Shown here: positions 1 to 8,328 of the stretch, piece by piece
How the letters are laid out: each line of letters starts with the position of its first letter
How positions within the stretch are numbered: position 1 is the first letter of the stretch
Origin: Bradyrhizobium centrolobii
Lineage (GTDB): Bacteria; Pseudomonadota; Alphaproteobacteria; Rhizobiales; Xanthobacteraceae
Assembly: GCF_001641635.1 (NCBI RefSeq)
Contig: NZ_LUUB01000079.1
Location: 391,308 to 455,307, forward strand
Reading direction: 5' to 3'
Length of the DNA: 64,000 nucleotides
Position numbers and translations under genes: made by a program
The notes under the pieces: model-generated
What the model was told of the DNA's origin: nothing
The model's input: only the letters and a program-made list of their open reading frames with translations
Database searches by the model: none

Positions 1-812
1 CAGTCCACTGCCTTCACGATATCCGGCGGTTGCGAGGCGTAATAGGCCGCGGCCTCCTCGATCTCCTGCGGCGTCATCGCACGCGCGATATTGCGCATCT
101 GCTGGCTGATGTCGTTGCGCCGCTCGGCCGCGGCAAAGGCCTGCAGCTGGGCCTTCATATAGGCTTCGGACTGTCCTTCGAGCCAGGGGCTGCCGGTCTT
201 GTTGTCGAGACTGCCGTGGCAGGAGCCGCAGGGCGCAATGCCGCGCATCGGGGCGCCGTAGATGACGATGTTGGGCTTTGGAAGCTGCGGCGTCGGGTGA
301 TAGGCCGGCAGCCGCGGCAGATAGGCGTAATAGACTGCGAGATCGGCGATTTCGCGGTCCGTCAGGTTGACCGCGAAGGGCGACATCACAGCATTGGTGC
401 GGGCACCGGAGCGGAAATCGTGCAGCTCCTTGTAGATCACGGCGGCGTACTGGCCGGCGAGGTTGGGCGAGTCCGCGCGGCTGATGCCGGTCGGGCCGTG
501 ACAAATGGCGCAGCGTTGAGCGAGCGTCGCGCCGCGGCCGATCGCCTCCTGGTTCGGTCGTGACAGCGTGTGCGAGGTCAGCACGACCTCAGACACGCGT
601 TTGTCCTGCGCCGCGGCGACGGCCGCGGGGCGTTGCGGCACGCCGGCGGCGCTGCAGATTGCATCCCAGACACTTGCGAACTCAAGCCAGTGCTGCGCGA
701 AGGGCAGTACGATGAATCCAGCAATCGCGGTCACAATGAAAATTGCGGCGGTGATGCCGGTGCTCGTCGTGAAATGACGATTGCGGAAGGTGAAGAGGTC
801 GCGCGCGCTCAT
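1..812 (-). CDS. Dihaem c-type cytochrome, last gene of ba3 oxidase operon (3' end outside window)
   Basis: This reading frame starts at ATG 812-810 and stays open to the window edge, so the C-terminus is missing. The visible 270 residues begin MSARDLFTFRN, followed by one hydrophobic segment that would anchor the protein in the inner membrane. Two haem c motifs are visible, CAICH and CGSCH, each in a cytochrome c fold, as in dihaem c4/c553-like proteins. Its start overlaps the stop of the oxidase subunit I gene by one base (TGATG), so translation is probably coupled. The likely role is to pass electrons to the CuA centre of the neighbouring oxidase. The family is clear; the exact electron donor is inferred from position. 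Confidence 0.85.
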   Translation of the reverse strand, partial: MSARDLFTFRNRHFTTSTGITAAIFIVTAIAGFIVLPFAQHWLEFASVWDAICSAAGVPQRPAAVAAAQDKRVSEVVLTSHTLSRPNQEAIGRGATLAQRCAICHGPTGISRADSPNLAGQYAAVIYKELHDFRSGARTNAVMSPFAVNLTDREIADLAVYYAYLPRLPAYHPTPQLPKPNIVIYGAPMRGIAPCGSCHGSLDNKTGSPWLEGQSEAYMKAQLQAFAAAERRNDISQQMRNIARAMTPQEIEEAAAYYASQPPDIVKAVD

Positions 813-2434
813 CACTGCGCTCCCACATAAACGGCTGGCACCGAGGTGCCCTCGGTCATCGCCAGTGTCAGGATCGGATAGCCGTAATTGGTGATGGTGA
901 GCGCGATCATCAGCGCCACCCACAGCGCGTGCGTGTTGAGCGCAAGCGGAACGGTCGTCGGCTGATGCACCGCGAGGCTGAAACGATAAGCGCCGGCCTC
1001 GGCCGCAGGCGACCGCATGCCGCGCGCCAGGATGACCAGGAACAGGATGCCGGAGGTCAGCAGGATGAAGCCGCCGATCGCAGAGAACGTCACCGAGAGC
1101 GCCTGCGGCGCGATCGCGGGATCACCGAAATCGAAATAGGCCATGCGGCGGGGCATGCCCAAGATGCCGACCCAGTGCCACGGGAAGGTCGTGACGATCA
1201 TGCCGACGAACCAGAGCCAGAGCTGGGTGCGGATCAGGCGCAGATCGACGAGCTCGCGGCCGGTGAGATGCGGCCACAGATCATAGGCGATCGCGAAATA
1301 CATGATCACGATGGCGCCGCCGAAGATCAGGTGGAAATGGCCGGTGATCCACTGCGTGTTGTGGATCGACGAATCGAGCTGATAGCTCATGTTGATGAGG
1401 CCGCCGGCGCCGCCGAAGCCGAGCATGACGAAGGAGAAGGCGAGCGCCAGCATCATCGGATTGTCCCAGGGCAGCGCCCTGATCCAGCCGAACATGCCCC
1501 GGCCGCCGCGCAGGCGCGCAGCGATCTCGACGGACGCGCAGATCGTGAACACCGTCAGCAGCGTCGGCAGCGCGACCAGCGCCGTGAAGGCCGAATGGAT
1601 GAACTTGAAGCCGGCGCCGACCTGCGGATCGGCAAAGGTGTGGTGCATGCCGATCGGCATCGCAACCACGAGAAACAGGATGAAGGAGATCCGCGCCATG
1701 GTGTCGGAGTAGACGCGCCCGCCGATCGCGCGCGGCACGATGGTGTAGTAGGCGATGTAGGTCGGCATCAGCCAGAAATAGACGATGGCGTGCAGCGTCC
1801 AGGAGAAGAACACCCGGGCTAGACCGGCGTCGATCGTAGCCTTCAGCCCCACCGAAACCGGGATGATCTGCAACAACAGCTCGAGCGCCGCCCCGAGCGC
1901 GGTCCAGGCCCAAAGATAAGAGCCCGCGACATTGGCGAACATCGCCAGCGGGACTGCCTTGCCGGGATTGGCTCGTCTCCAGACGCGCAGATTGATCGAC
2001 ATCAGCGCGACCCAGATCCAGGAGCCGACCACGACGAGCACGACGCCGATGTAATAGAAGGGGCTGCCGATCAGCGGCGGATAGAAGGTGTAGAGCACCG
2101 AGGCGCGGCCGAGCGCGACCGGGATCACTGCCATGATGCTGCCGATCACGATCAGCCAGAGGCCCGCCCACCCCCAGCGCACGCCGACCAGGCGCTGCTC
2201 CAGCGCGGACTCGCTGATCGCATAGCCAAAGCCCATCGCGACCAGGGTCGGGAAGACGTACCCCATCACCGTGCCATGCGCGGTCAGGGAGCGGTAATAG
2301 AGCTCTGGATTGGAGAGCCAGGTGCCGAGCGGACTGCGGATGAACATCTGCCAGGCGCCGAGCATAAGAGCGACGCCGAACACGGCGAAGGCCAACCAGA
2401 AATGAGCGAGGATGAGCTTCCTATTGGCCAACAC
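812..2434 (-). CDS. Haem-copper oxidase subunit I, ba3 (type B) family
   Basis: This 540-residue polytopic protein is the catalytic subunit of a terminal oxidase, reducing oxygen to water and pumping protons across the inner membrane. Haem and copper ligands are visible: an early His in SLTAHGTVMG, the histidine-tyrosine region LHAIVYFWLMPTY, the CuB pair in MHHTF and the two haem ligands in TGHFHLIFGG. The sequence resembles Thermus-type ba3 CbaA more than mitochondrial-type aa3 CtaD. The first 14 bases overlap the end of the subunit II gene. In ba3 enzymes the motif normally reads HPxVY; here it is HAIVY, a minor substitution. The gene lies in a six-gene minus-strand operon. Confidence 0.92.
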   Translation of the reverse strand: MLANRKLILAHFWLAFAVFGVALMLGAWQMFIRSPLGTWLSNPELYYRSLTAHGTVMGYVFPTLVAMGFGYAISESALEQRLVGVRWGWAGLWLIVIGSIMAVIPVALGRASVLYTFYPPLIGSPFYYIGVVLVVVGSWIWVALMSINLRVWRRANPGKAVPLAMFANVAGSYLWAWTALGAALELLLQIIPVSVGLKATIDAGLARVFFSWTLHAIVYFWLMPTYIAYYTIVPRAIGGRVYSDTMARISFILFLVVAMPIGMHHTFADPQVGAGFKFIHSAFTALVALPTLLTVFTICASVEIAARLRGGRGMFGWIRALPWDNPMMLALAFSFVMLGFGGAGGLINMSYQLDSSIHNTQWITGHFHLIFGGAIVIMYFAIAYDLWPHLTGRELVDLRLIRTQLWLWFVGMIVTTFPWHWVGILGMPRRMAYFDFGDPAIAPQALSVTFSAIGGFILLTSGILFLVILARGMRSPAAEAGAYRFSLAVHQPTTVPLALNTHALWVALMIALTITNYGYPILTLAMTEGTSVPAVYVGAQ

Positions 2435-2990
2435 AGCTCAACCTCCCGCCGCTCTTGGCAAGCTCCGCGAACTTCGCCTGGTCGATCACCCGGACCTTGC
2501 CCCACATGCCCTCATGGCCAAAACTGCAAAACTCCTGGCAGGGCATCAGATAGTCGCCGGTCTTCTCGAAGCGCATGAGCTGCTCGGAGATGTAGCCCGG
2601 TACCAGCATCGTGTTGATGTTGGTGCCCTGGACCAGGATGCCATGCACGACGTCGGCACTGGTGGCGCGCAGCGTGATCGGCGTCTCCGCCGGCACCACG
2701 ATGCAGGCCGGCGTAAAGGAATATTGCTGACCGATCGCGCGCACCGTCACCGCGCCATTGGCCTCCAATACGCTGCCGAGATTGCTCTCGGCGAACTCGC
2801 CGGACAAATGCAGTCGCGAAGGATCAGTGGTTTCGACGCGCGGCTGGGGCATGGTCGCGCGATGAATGCCTGCGAACGCCGCCAGCAGCGCCATCGCCAC
2901 GATGATGATCACGGAAATCGTGGCCCAGCGCCGCTCGGTGCGTGCCGCTATCTCGGTGCCGCGATGGCCGCCGTCCTCCTGCACGCTCAT
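2421..2990 (-). CDS. Cytochrome c oxidase subunit II with CuA site
   Basis: This 189-residue protein has one N-terminal transmembrane helix (about residues 24-43) and a periplasmic cupredoxin domain. The CuA motif CQEFCSFGHEGM lies near the C-terminus, giving two Cys, His and Met in the standard C-x3-C-x3-H-x2-M spacing. It receives electrons from cytochrome c and passes them to subunit I. It is short compared with aa3-type subunit II, which fits the ba3 family with a single helix. Its ATG overlaps the stop of the preceding small gene by four bases, and its end overlaps subunit I by 14 bases, so the three are tightly coupled. Confidence 0.93.
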   Translation of the reverse strand: MSVQEDGGHRGTEIAARTERRWATISVIIIVAMALLAAFAGIHRATMPQPRVETTDPSRLHLSGEFAESNLGSVLEANGAVTVRAIGQQYSFTPACIVVPAETPITLRATSADVVHGILVQGTNINTMLVPGYISEQLMRFEKTGDYLMPCQEFCSFGHEGMWGKVRVIDQAKFAELAKSGGRLSCVGQ

Positions 2991-3163
2991 TGCAGCGCTC
3001 CACGGGGCAGGAAGACGAAGAGATAGAACGCAAGCCAGATCGCTACCACGCAGGCCGTGGCGATGCCGGCGAGCGCAATCGCGCCGGACGGGCCTTGCGC
3101 GACGACCTCCTCGACGGCCTGATCGGCGGTGGCTGGGCTGGTCGGCGGATCGGAATTGAACAT
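2987..3163 (-). CDS. Small single-helix oxidase subunit (subunit IIa-like)
   Basis: This encodes 58 residues, starting MFNSDPPTSP, with one hydrophobic helix (roughly residues 28-53) and a short basic tail. Its position directly before subunit II, with a four-base overlap, and its size suggest a counterpart of the one-helix subunit IIa of ba3 oxidases, which supplies the helix that the short subunit II lacks. The ATG at 3163-3161 is eight bases after the upstream cytochrome gene. A longer in-frame opening exists further upstream, but it runs antisense-like through the cytochrome gene and is unlikely. No catalytic residues are expected. Function is inferred from context. Confidence 0.72.
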   Translation of the reverse strand: MFNSDPPTSPATADQAVEEVVAQGPSGAIALAGIATACVVAIWLAFYLFVFLPRGALQ

Positions 3164-3171
3164 GGCGGGCC

Positions 3172-4410
3172 TCAGTTGAGCGGTGCCGAGCGCAGCTCGT
3201 TGGCCTCGCGCGCCGAAACCGGCGTGCCGCGATTGCCCCAGGCGGTGCGGATGTAGGAGACGACGGCGGCGACCTCGTTGTCGGAGAGGAGGCCGGCGAA
3301 GGGCGGCATGCCGTAGGGCATCGGATTGCCCTTGGTGCCCGGCGGATAGCCGCCGTTGAGCACCATGCGGATCGGATTGACCGCCGACTGCATCTCGATC
3401 GACTGGTTGTTGGCGAGCGGCGGCCAATGCGGCGGCTTGCCTTCGCCTTGCGCGCCGTGGCAGCTCGCGCAGTTCTTGTCGTAGACGGTCTTGCCGAGGC
3501 TGATCAGCAGGCTGCTTTCTGTCGTCGGCAGCGCCGAGCTCGCCGGCGGCGGCGACGAGGGTTCCGAGATACCCTTCAGGTAGACCGCCATCGCCCTCGT
3601 ATCCTCGTCGCTAAGATATTGCAGGCTGTTGTGCACGACTTCGGCCATCGGGCCGTAGACCACGCCGCGCTGCGAGACGCCGGTCTGGAGCAGATCGGTG
3701 ATGTCCTTGATGCTCCAGTCGCCGAGGCCCGCCTCGCGATTGGAGGTGAGCGAGGGCGCGTACCAGTTCTGCATCGGGATCAACCCGCCTTTGAAGGCGT
3801 CGGATGGTGAGGTGCCGCCGAGCAAATTGATTGGCGAATGGCACATGCTGCAATGGCCGAGGCCCTCGACCAGGTAGGCGCCGCGATTCCACTCGGCTGA
3901 TTTGGTCGGATCCGGCTTGAACTCGCCCTCGTTGAAGAAGAGCGTGCGCCAGCCGAGGATGAGCTGGCGGTTGTCATAGGGGAAGCGCAGGTCGTGCGGC
4001 CGGTTCCTCTGGTTCACCGGCGGAATCGACTTCAGATAGGCGAAGATCGCATCGCTGTCGGCGCGCGTGACCTTGGTGTAGGAGGGGAACGGCATCGCCG
4101 GATAGATCAGCCCGCCATCCGGGAAGCGGCCGCTGTGCATGGTCTTGTAGAAATCGTCGGCGCTCCATTTACCGATTCCGGTCTCGCGATCCGGCGTGAT
4201 GTTGGAGGTGTAGAGCGTGCCGAACGGTGTCGGCATGGCGCGGCCGCCGGCGAACAAGCGGCCCTCCGGCGCGGTGTGGCAGGCGGTGCAGTCGCCGGCG
4301 CGGGCGAGATATTCGCCGCGCGCGATGATGTCGCTGCTTTTGTCCTGGGCCTGCGCAGCCGTCGTGAGCGCCGCGAGGAGCACAAGGGTGATCGACAGTT
4401 TTGAGCCCAT
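3172..4410 (-). CDS. Trihaem c-type cytochrome
   Basis: This protein of about 412 residues has an N-terminal signal peptide (MGSKLSITLVLLAAL, Ala-rich cleavage region) and three haem-binding motifs, CTACH near residue 41, CSMCH and CASCH. The three-domain arrangement matches membrane-associated cytochrome c subunits of alcohol or gluconate dehydrogenases, but no dehydrogenase subunit is present. In this operon it more likely carries electrons to the ba3 oxidase. I chose the second of two consecutive ATG codons because the GAGG ribosome site is then six bases away; the first ATG (4413) is equally possible. A further upstream opening overlaps the preceding gene and lacks a signal sequence. Confidence 0.87.
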   Translation of the reverse strand: MGSKLSITLVLLAALTTAAQAQDKSSDIIARGEYLARAGDCTACHTAPEGRLFAGGRAMPTPFGTLYTSNITPDRETGIGKWSADDFYKTMHSGRFPDGGLIYPAMPFPSYTKVTRADSDAIFAYLKSIPPVNQRNRPHDLRFPYDNRQLILGWRTLFFNEGEFKPDPTKSAEWNRGAYLVEGLGHCSMCHSPINLLGGTSPSDAFKGGLIPMQNWYAPSLTSNREAGLGDWSIKDITDLLQTGVSQRGVVYGPMAEVVHNSLQYLSDEDTRAMAVYLKGISEPSSPPPASSALPTTESSLLISLGKTVYDKNCASCHGAQGEGKPPHWPPLANNQSIEMQSAVNPIRMVLNGGYPPGTKGNPMPYGMPPFAGLLSDNEVAAVVSYIRTAWGNRGTPVSAREANELRSAPLN

Positions 4411-4421
4411 CATCCGCCTCG

Positions 4422-5129
4422 TCAGTTGGGCTGGCTGCCGCAGCCGAAGGGAAGCGCATAGGTGCCTTTCGGCACCGGGACAGGATTCGCCGGCGCCGGC
4501 CGCGTCGCGAGCCATGCTGCAACCGCGGTAACGTCGGCTTCGGTCAGGTGACCGGCGACAAGCTGCATGCAGTCGGGCGACTTCGCCGTCCGGGTGCCAT
4601 AGCGCCAGGCACCAAGCTGGGCGCTGATGTAGTTGGCGCGCAGGCCGAGTAGGCCGGGAATGCCGGGCGTCATGCCCGTCAACCCGGGACCATGGCAGCT
4701 CACGCAGGCCGGAATCGAGCGCCCCGCATCGCCGCTGGTGGCGAGCAGCTCGCCCTGGGCCAGCACCTCCTTGCTCACCTCGCTCGGCGCAGGCGGCGGT
4801 AGCGGGGGATGCTCGCTCGCAAAATAGTCTGCCATCGCCTGGAGATACGGGTCGGGCAGAAACTCCAGCAGATAGTTCATCGGCGGATATTTGCGCCGAC
4901 CGTTCCGGAAGGCGAGAAGCTGATTGTAGAGATAGCCGGCCGGCTTGCCCGCAAGGCGCGGGAAATAGACGTCGCTGGTGCCTTCGCCCTTGTTGCCGTG
5001 GCAGGGCGTGCAGGCTTCCACCCGCGCCGCCATCGTATCGGGCGGCTGGTTGGCCGTTTGCGCGGCCGCGCCATCAAAGGCGGCCAAGTAAGCGATGGCG
5101 GAAGCCAAAGCAGCGTAGCGAGCGAACAC
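4422..5129 (-). CDS. Dihaem cytochrome c (c4/c553-like), first gene of the oxidase operon
   Basis: This 235-residue exported protein begins with a hydrophobic signal sequence ending near FDGAAAQ. It has two cytochrome c domains with haem motifs CTPCH (near residue 40) and CVSCH (near residue 143), the layout of cytochrome c4. It is the promoter-proximal gene of the minus-strand oxidase operon; the next start lies 8-11 bases downstream. With the trihaem and the downstream dihaem proteins, the operon encodes at least seven haem c groups, which suggests a periplasmic electron wire feeding the oxidase. Confidence 0.88.
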   Translation of the reverse strand: MFARYAALASAIAYLAAFDGAAAQTANQPPDTMAARVEACTPCHGNKGEGTSDVYFPRLAGKPAGYLYNQLLAFRNGRRKYPPMNYLLEFLPDPYLQAMADYFASEHPPLPPPAPSEVSKEVLAQGELLATSGDAGRSIPACVSCHGPGLTGMTPGIPGLLGLRANYISAQLGAWRYGTRTAKSPDCMQLVAGHLTEADVTAVAAWLATRPAPANPVPVPKGTYALPFGCGSQPN

Positions 5130-5749
5130 CTTGTCGCCCTCCAGAATGCTGGACCAGGTTGATTCCTGGCCACAGCGTAGATGCGTATTATTGCGCCAAT
5201 ATAGTCACGCGCAAGTTCTGACGGAGACGATGACGTTTGGTCGCCCTGCTGCATCGCGATCATGATCGTTTTCGACAAACTTCGCGCGATTTTTCAAACG
5301 GCAGACGCGACTTCGCATTCTCGCGGCGCAGCTCGCCCGAGCTTTGCGTCAGCGCTTCGCCCGCCAGGGTCAGAGGGCGCAGGGAAGGCCGAGAGCCGGC
5401 TGGCTCCCATGGCCGCCCACCAGGATGAGGTGGGCTCGAAGTACTATAAATCCGAAGTTCGGTAAGATCGAATCTTTGTGGGGCCAGCTCCTGACCCGCC
5501 ATTTGTGTGTTTTGCCCGACGGGCAACGCAACACGTTGCAGGCTCCGAGGCGCCAGGCATCGCGCACAACCGATAATACAAGCCTTGTTCCACGGGCAGT
5601 GACAAGTGCAGTTTGTGCCAAAGTGCGACCTTCTGGCGGAACGCCCCTTGCCGCAAGCGGCACACCTGCGAAGCTGCATTTCATGGGCTGCTCAACTAAA
5701 GTTCGAGTCGGCGCTTGGGGGGGGGATTGTATGGGTAGGACCAAGGGAC
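5130..5749. other. Intergenic stretch with probable dispersed-repeat remnants
   Basis: No convincing gene is visible here; the open frames on both strands are short, overlapping and without family features. The segment around 5280-5420 (containing GCAGCTCGCCCGAGCTTTGC and GGGCGCAGGGAAGGCCG) resembles a sequence I associate with repeated intergenic DNA in Bradyrhizobium genomes. Around 5511-5523 there is a near-palindrome built on TTTGCCCGACGGGCA. The promoter of the oxidase operon should lie in the part next to 5129. The repeat identification is from memory and unverified. Confidence 0.35.
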
Positions 5750-5929
5750 ATGGCACGCTGGAAGCAATCGTGGAGCGCGGAAGAGCTCAGCAAGCTCAGG
5801 AGGCTCGCAGGCACCAAACCGGTCACGGTGATCGCGAAGGAGCTCGGCCGCACCACGGGCACGGTGCTTGCGAAGGCGATCGAGGAAAAGCTTCCCGTCA
5901 TGCATGGGACCAAGAGGGCGAGACAATGA
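5750..5929 (+). CDS. Small basic helix-turn-helix-like protein
   Basis: This encodes 59 residues starting MARWKQSWSAEELSKLRRLA. The first 20 residues have the spacing of a SANT/Myb-like helix (W, E-E, L-x2-L), followed by a second predicted helix around VIAKELGRTTGTV and a basic C-terminus. That pattern suggests a small DNA-binding protein. Purine-rich stretches (AGGA, AAGGGA) precede the ATG. A longer in-frame opening from 5606 is possible, but its extra N-terminus has no recognisable features. Similar short proteins are, as I recall, common in Bradyrhizobium. Function is unknown. Confidence 0.55.
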   Translation: MARWKQSWSAEELSKLRRLAGTKPVTVIAKELGRTTGTVLAKAIEEKLPVMHGTKRARQ

Positions 5930-6099
5930 TCGGATCACTGCGGAGGAAATCCGAGCCGATTGAGATCCGAGCCTGAAAATGCTGTTTTTGCCGGAATAGG
6001 TGATCCGGCGGCACTCGTCTGTGGACTTTCGCAGGTTGCTGAAGGGGATCATTTCGGGGCGTTGCGAGTTCTCAACCGATTGTTCCGGTTGGAGCCGTC

Positions 6100-6879
6100 A
6101 TGACCGTCAATCTCGATACGCTGCAAGCATCGCTCGTCCTGTACGGGCTGAACGCGCTCTACGCCATTCTGCTGCTTGCGATCGGCTGGTATCTGTCCGG
6201 CGCAATGCAACGCTTCGTGACCCGCGTGCTGGGCGTTACGCACCGGGTCGATCCGCTCGTGACAGTGTTCGTCGCCAGCGTCACGCGCTACGCCGTGCTG
6301 GCGGTGGTCGGCATTGCTGTGCTTCAGCTCTTCGGCATCCAGACTGCAAGTCTCGTCGCCGTGCTGGGTGCGACATCACTCGCCATCGGCCTCGCCTTGC
6401 AGGGCACGCTCTCCAATCTCGCCGCCGGCGTGATGCTGCTGTTGTTCCGCCCATTTCACATCGGCAATGACGTCGAGGTCGCCGGCAAGGCCGGGAAGGT
6501 GAGGTCGCTCTCGTTGTTCATGACCGAGCTGGTCGCGCCCGACAACACGCAAATCCTGCTGCCGAACGGACAGGTCTGGGGCGCAGCCATCGTCAACCAC
6601 AGTGCCTATCCCGGCACGGGCGAGATCAAGGTGACATTTCCGGTCAGAGCCGGATCAGCCAATACGCTGGCCAACCAGATCCTGGAGAAATTGCGCGAAG
6701 ATCCCCGCATCGACGACAGGGCCAACGCAGCGGTCCACATATCGAAAGTGATCGATGTCGCAAATCCCACGGCGCCCGTCGTGGAATTGACCGTCAGCGC
6801 GACGGTGAAGCCGTCGGATGCCGACGCGGTCAAGCAGCGCGTGCTCGATCACGCGAGCGCGCTGCTTGCGGCGGCGTAA
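6100..6879 (+). CDS. Mechanosensitive channel, MscS family
   Basis: This 259-residue membrane protein has three predicted helices (about residues 12-32, 62-82 and 86-115) followed by a soluble beta domain. The pore-lining third helix carries the typical Gly/Ala pattern in LGATSLAIGLALQGTLSN, and the segment FRPFHIGNDVEV matches the start of the MscS beta domain. It is expected to release solutes from the cytoplasm on hypo-osmotic shock. The ATG is preceded by GGAG. A six-base inverted repeat (CAACCG/CGGTTG, 6073-6091) ends at that ribosome site. The length is close to E. coli MscS (286), with a shorter C-terminus. Confidence 0.88.
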   Translation: MTVNLDTLQASLVLYGLNALYAILLLAIGWYLSGAMQRFVTRVLGVTHRVDPLVTVFVASVTRYAVLAVVGIAVLQLFGIQTASLVAVLGATSLAIGLALQGTLSNLAAGVMLLLFRPFHIGNDVEVAGKAGKVRSLSLFMTELVAPDNTQILLPNGQVWGAAIVNHSAYPGTGEIKVTFPVRAGSANTLANQILEKLREDPRIDDRANAAVHISKVIDVANPTAPVVELTVSATVKPSDADAVKQRVLDHASALLAAA

Positions 6880-6924
6880 GGCGCTTGGGAAATCGCCGTC
6901 TCGAGTATCGCTTCGATCCCTGCT

Positions 6925-7691
6925 TCAGGTCAGCGCCTGGCATATTGCGCTAGCCAGTCCAGCGGGATTTTCCGTCGCCATCGCGTGTCCGGCCTTGGAG
7001 ACGATGCCGACATCTACGCCCTGTGCGGCAGTAAGCCCGCGTCAGGACTTTGCGGCAAAGAGAACTCTCCGAAGACCACCGTTCTCGGCATCGCTAGTCC
7101 GAGCAGCAGCCTACGCCATGTCGGGTCGGTACCGGTGACAAGCGATTGCGCTCCACGATGAACCCCGACAGGCGCGCTGAGCGAGAGCGATGCGGCCCAG
7201 GCAACATTGCCGTCCCGTATGGACGCCTTGATCAGAGCCTCGTGCCCCAGTGCGACATAATCCGCCTCGGACATCGTCGTGATCTTTCGGCTGAACATTC
7301 CGCCACCTGGATCGAGATTCGGTTCGCTCAACACGAGATTCCGAACGCGTTGTCCGAGCAGCTTGGCCGCCATGATGGCCACCGATCCGCCCATGCTGTG
7401 ACCGAAGAGGTCGACGGCCTCCGGCGCAACTTGCATCACGAAATCCGCCAGCGCGCTAGCATGGTCGGCAACTGCGTAGCCGAACGCGGCGGGCCGATCG
7501 CTGAAGCCCGACCCGAGCAGATCGACCAGCAGAATGCGTCTGCCCGCCAGGGCAGGGTCGGCGGCGACCGCGGGATAGTCGCAAGAGGACGCGCACCCCA
7601 ATCCATGGATGAAGATCAGAGGAACGCCCTGTCCCGCGATGTCATGATAGAGCAGGTTGGCCTGGGTCGTTCTAAGCCAAAGTGACTTCAT
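6925..7691 (-). pseudogene. Alpha/beta hydrolase interrupted by a frameshift near 7030
   Basis: From ATG 7691 the frame encodes a typical alpha/beta hydrolase: oxyanion region HGLGC, nucleophile elbow GHSMGG, and a cap region. It stops at TAG 7014 after about 225 residues. The last few codons diverge from the family, and the expected C-terminal part continues in another frame as AAQGVDVGIVSKAGHAMA..., ending at TGA 6925-6927. A one-base deletion near 7029-7032 explains this. The missing part holds the catalytic histidine (KAGHAM), so the truncated product should be inactive. The cause could be a true mutation or a sequencing error. The substrate is unknown. Confidence 0.72.
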
Positions 7692-7722
7692 CGCGAGGGG
7701 CCCAGTCGCCTTCGTCCGAGAC

Positions 7723-8325
7723 TCATCCCCGCGGTGGACGCCGACGCTTCACCGCGTGCCGTCGCGGCGAACGGGCGACGCGGGGGCGCAGGCGGCTCGT
7801 CGTTTCGCGGCGCGGCTTGACCTGGGCCTGCGGGCCGCGGGCGAGATCCATCAGCATGCGCAGCGCCTCGACCACCGAGCGCTGACGCACGGCGGCGCGG
7901 CCGATCGCGCCGAAACGGTGCTCGCGATGAATGATGCGGCCATCGCGCGCAGCCGCGGCGAAATGGACGAGTCCAACCGGCTTGCCGGGCGTCGCGCCGC
8001 CCGGGCCGGCAATGCCGGTGATGGAGACCGCGAGATCGACGCCGGCGCGCTCCAGCGCGCCGACCGCCATCGCGGTTGCGGTTTCCTTGCTGACCGCACC
8101 GAAATTCGCGAGCGTGCTCGCCTCGACGCCGAGCATCGCCCGCTTGGCGTCGTTGGAATAGGTGACGAAGCCGCGATCGATCACGTCGGAGGAGCCGGGA
8201 ATGTCGGTCAGCGCACCGGCGACGAGGCCGCCGGTGCAGGACTCGGCGGTTGCGATCGTCAGCTTGCGCATCCGGCACAAATCGAGCAGCGAGCGGGAGA
8301 GGGCGCGTGCGTCGCTGCCGCCCAT
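7723..8325 (-). CDS. cinA: CinA-family nicotinamide-nucleotide amidohydrolase domain protein
   Basis: This 200-residue protein corresponds to the C-terminal domain of CinA (PncC), which deamidates nicotinamide mononucleotide to nicotinate mononucleotide in pyridine nucleotide salvage. Conserved signatures are TAESCTGGLVAGAL, the VTYSNDAK region, VSKETA and ITGIAGPGG. There is no MoaB-like N-terminal domain, as in stand-alone PncC proteins. The last 35 or so residues form an unusual Arg-rich tail (ending RRRPPRG) beyond the usual end of the domain. The gene starts four bases after the stop of ispDF, so the two are probably co-transcribed. Confidence 0.88.
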   Translation of the reverse strand: MGGSDARALSRSLLDLCRMRKLTIATAESCTGGLVAGALTDIPGSSDVIDRGFVTYSNDAKRAMLGVEASTLANFGAVSKETATAMAVGALERAGVDLAVSITGIAGPGGATPGKPVGLVHFAAAARDGRIIHREHRFGAIGRAAVRQRSVVEALRMLMDLARGPQAQVKPRRETTSRLRPRVARSPRRHAVKRRRPPRG

Positions 8326-8328
8326 GGC

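Noticed and set aside
5344..5976. 210-codon plus-strand open frame
   Set aside because: Overlaps the better-supported small HTH-like gene in another frame and runs through repeat-like DNA.
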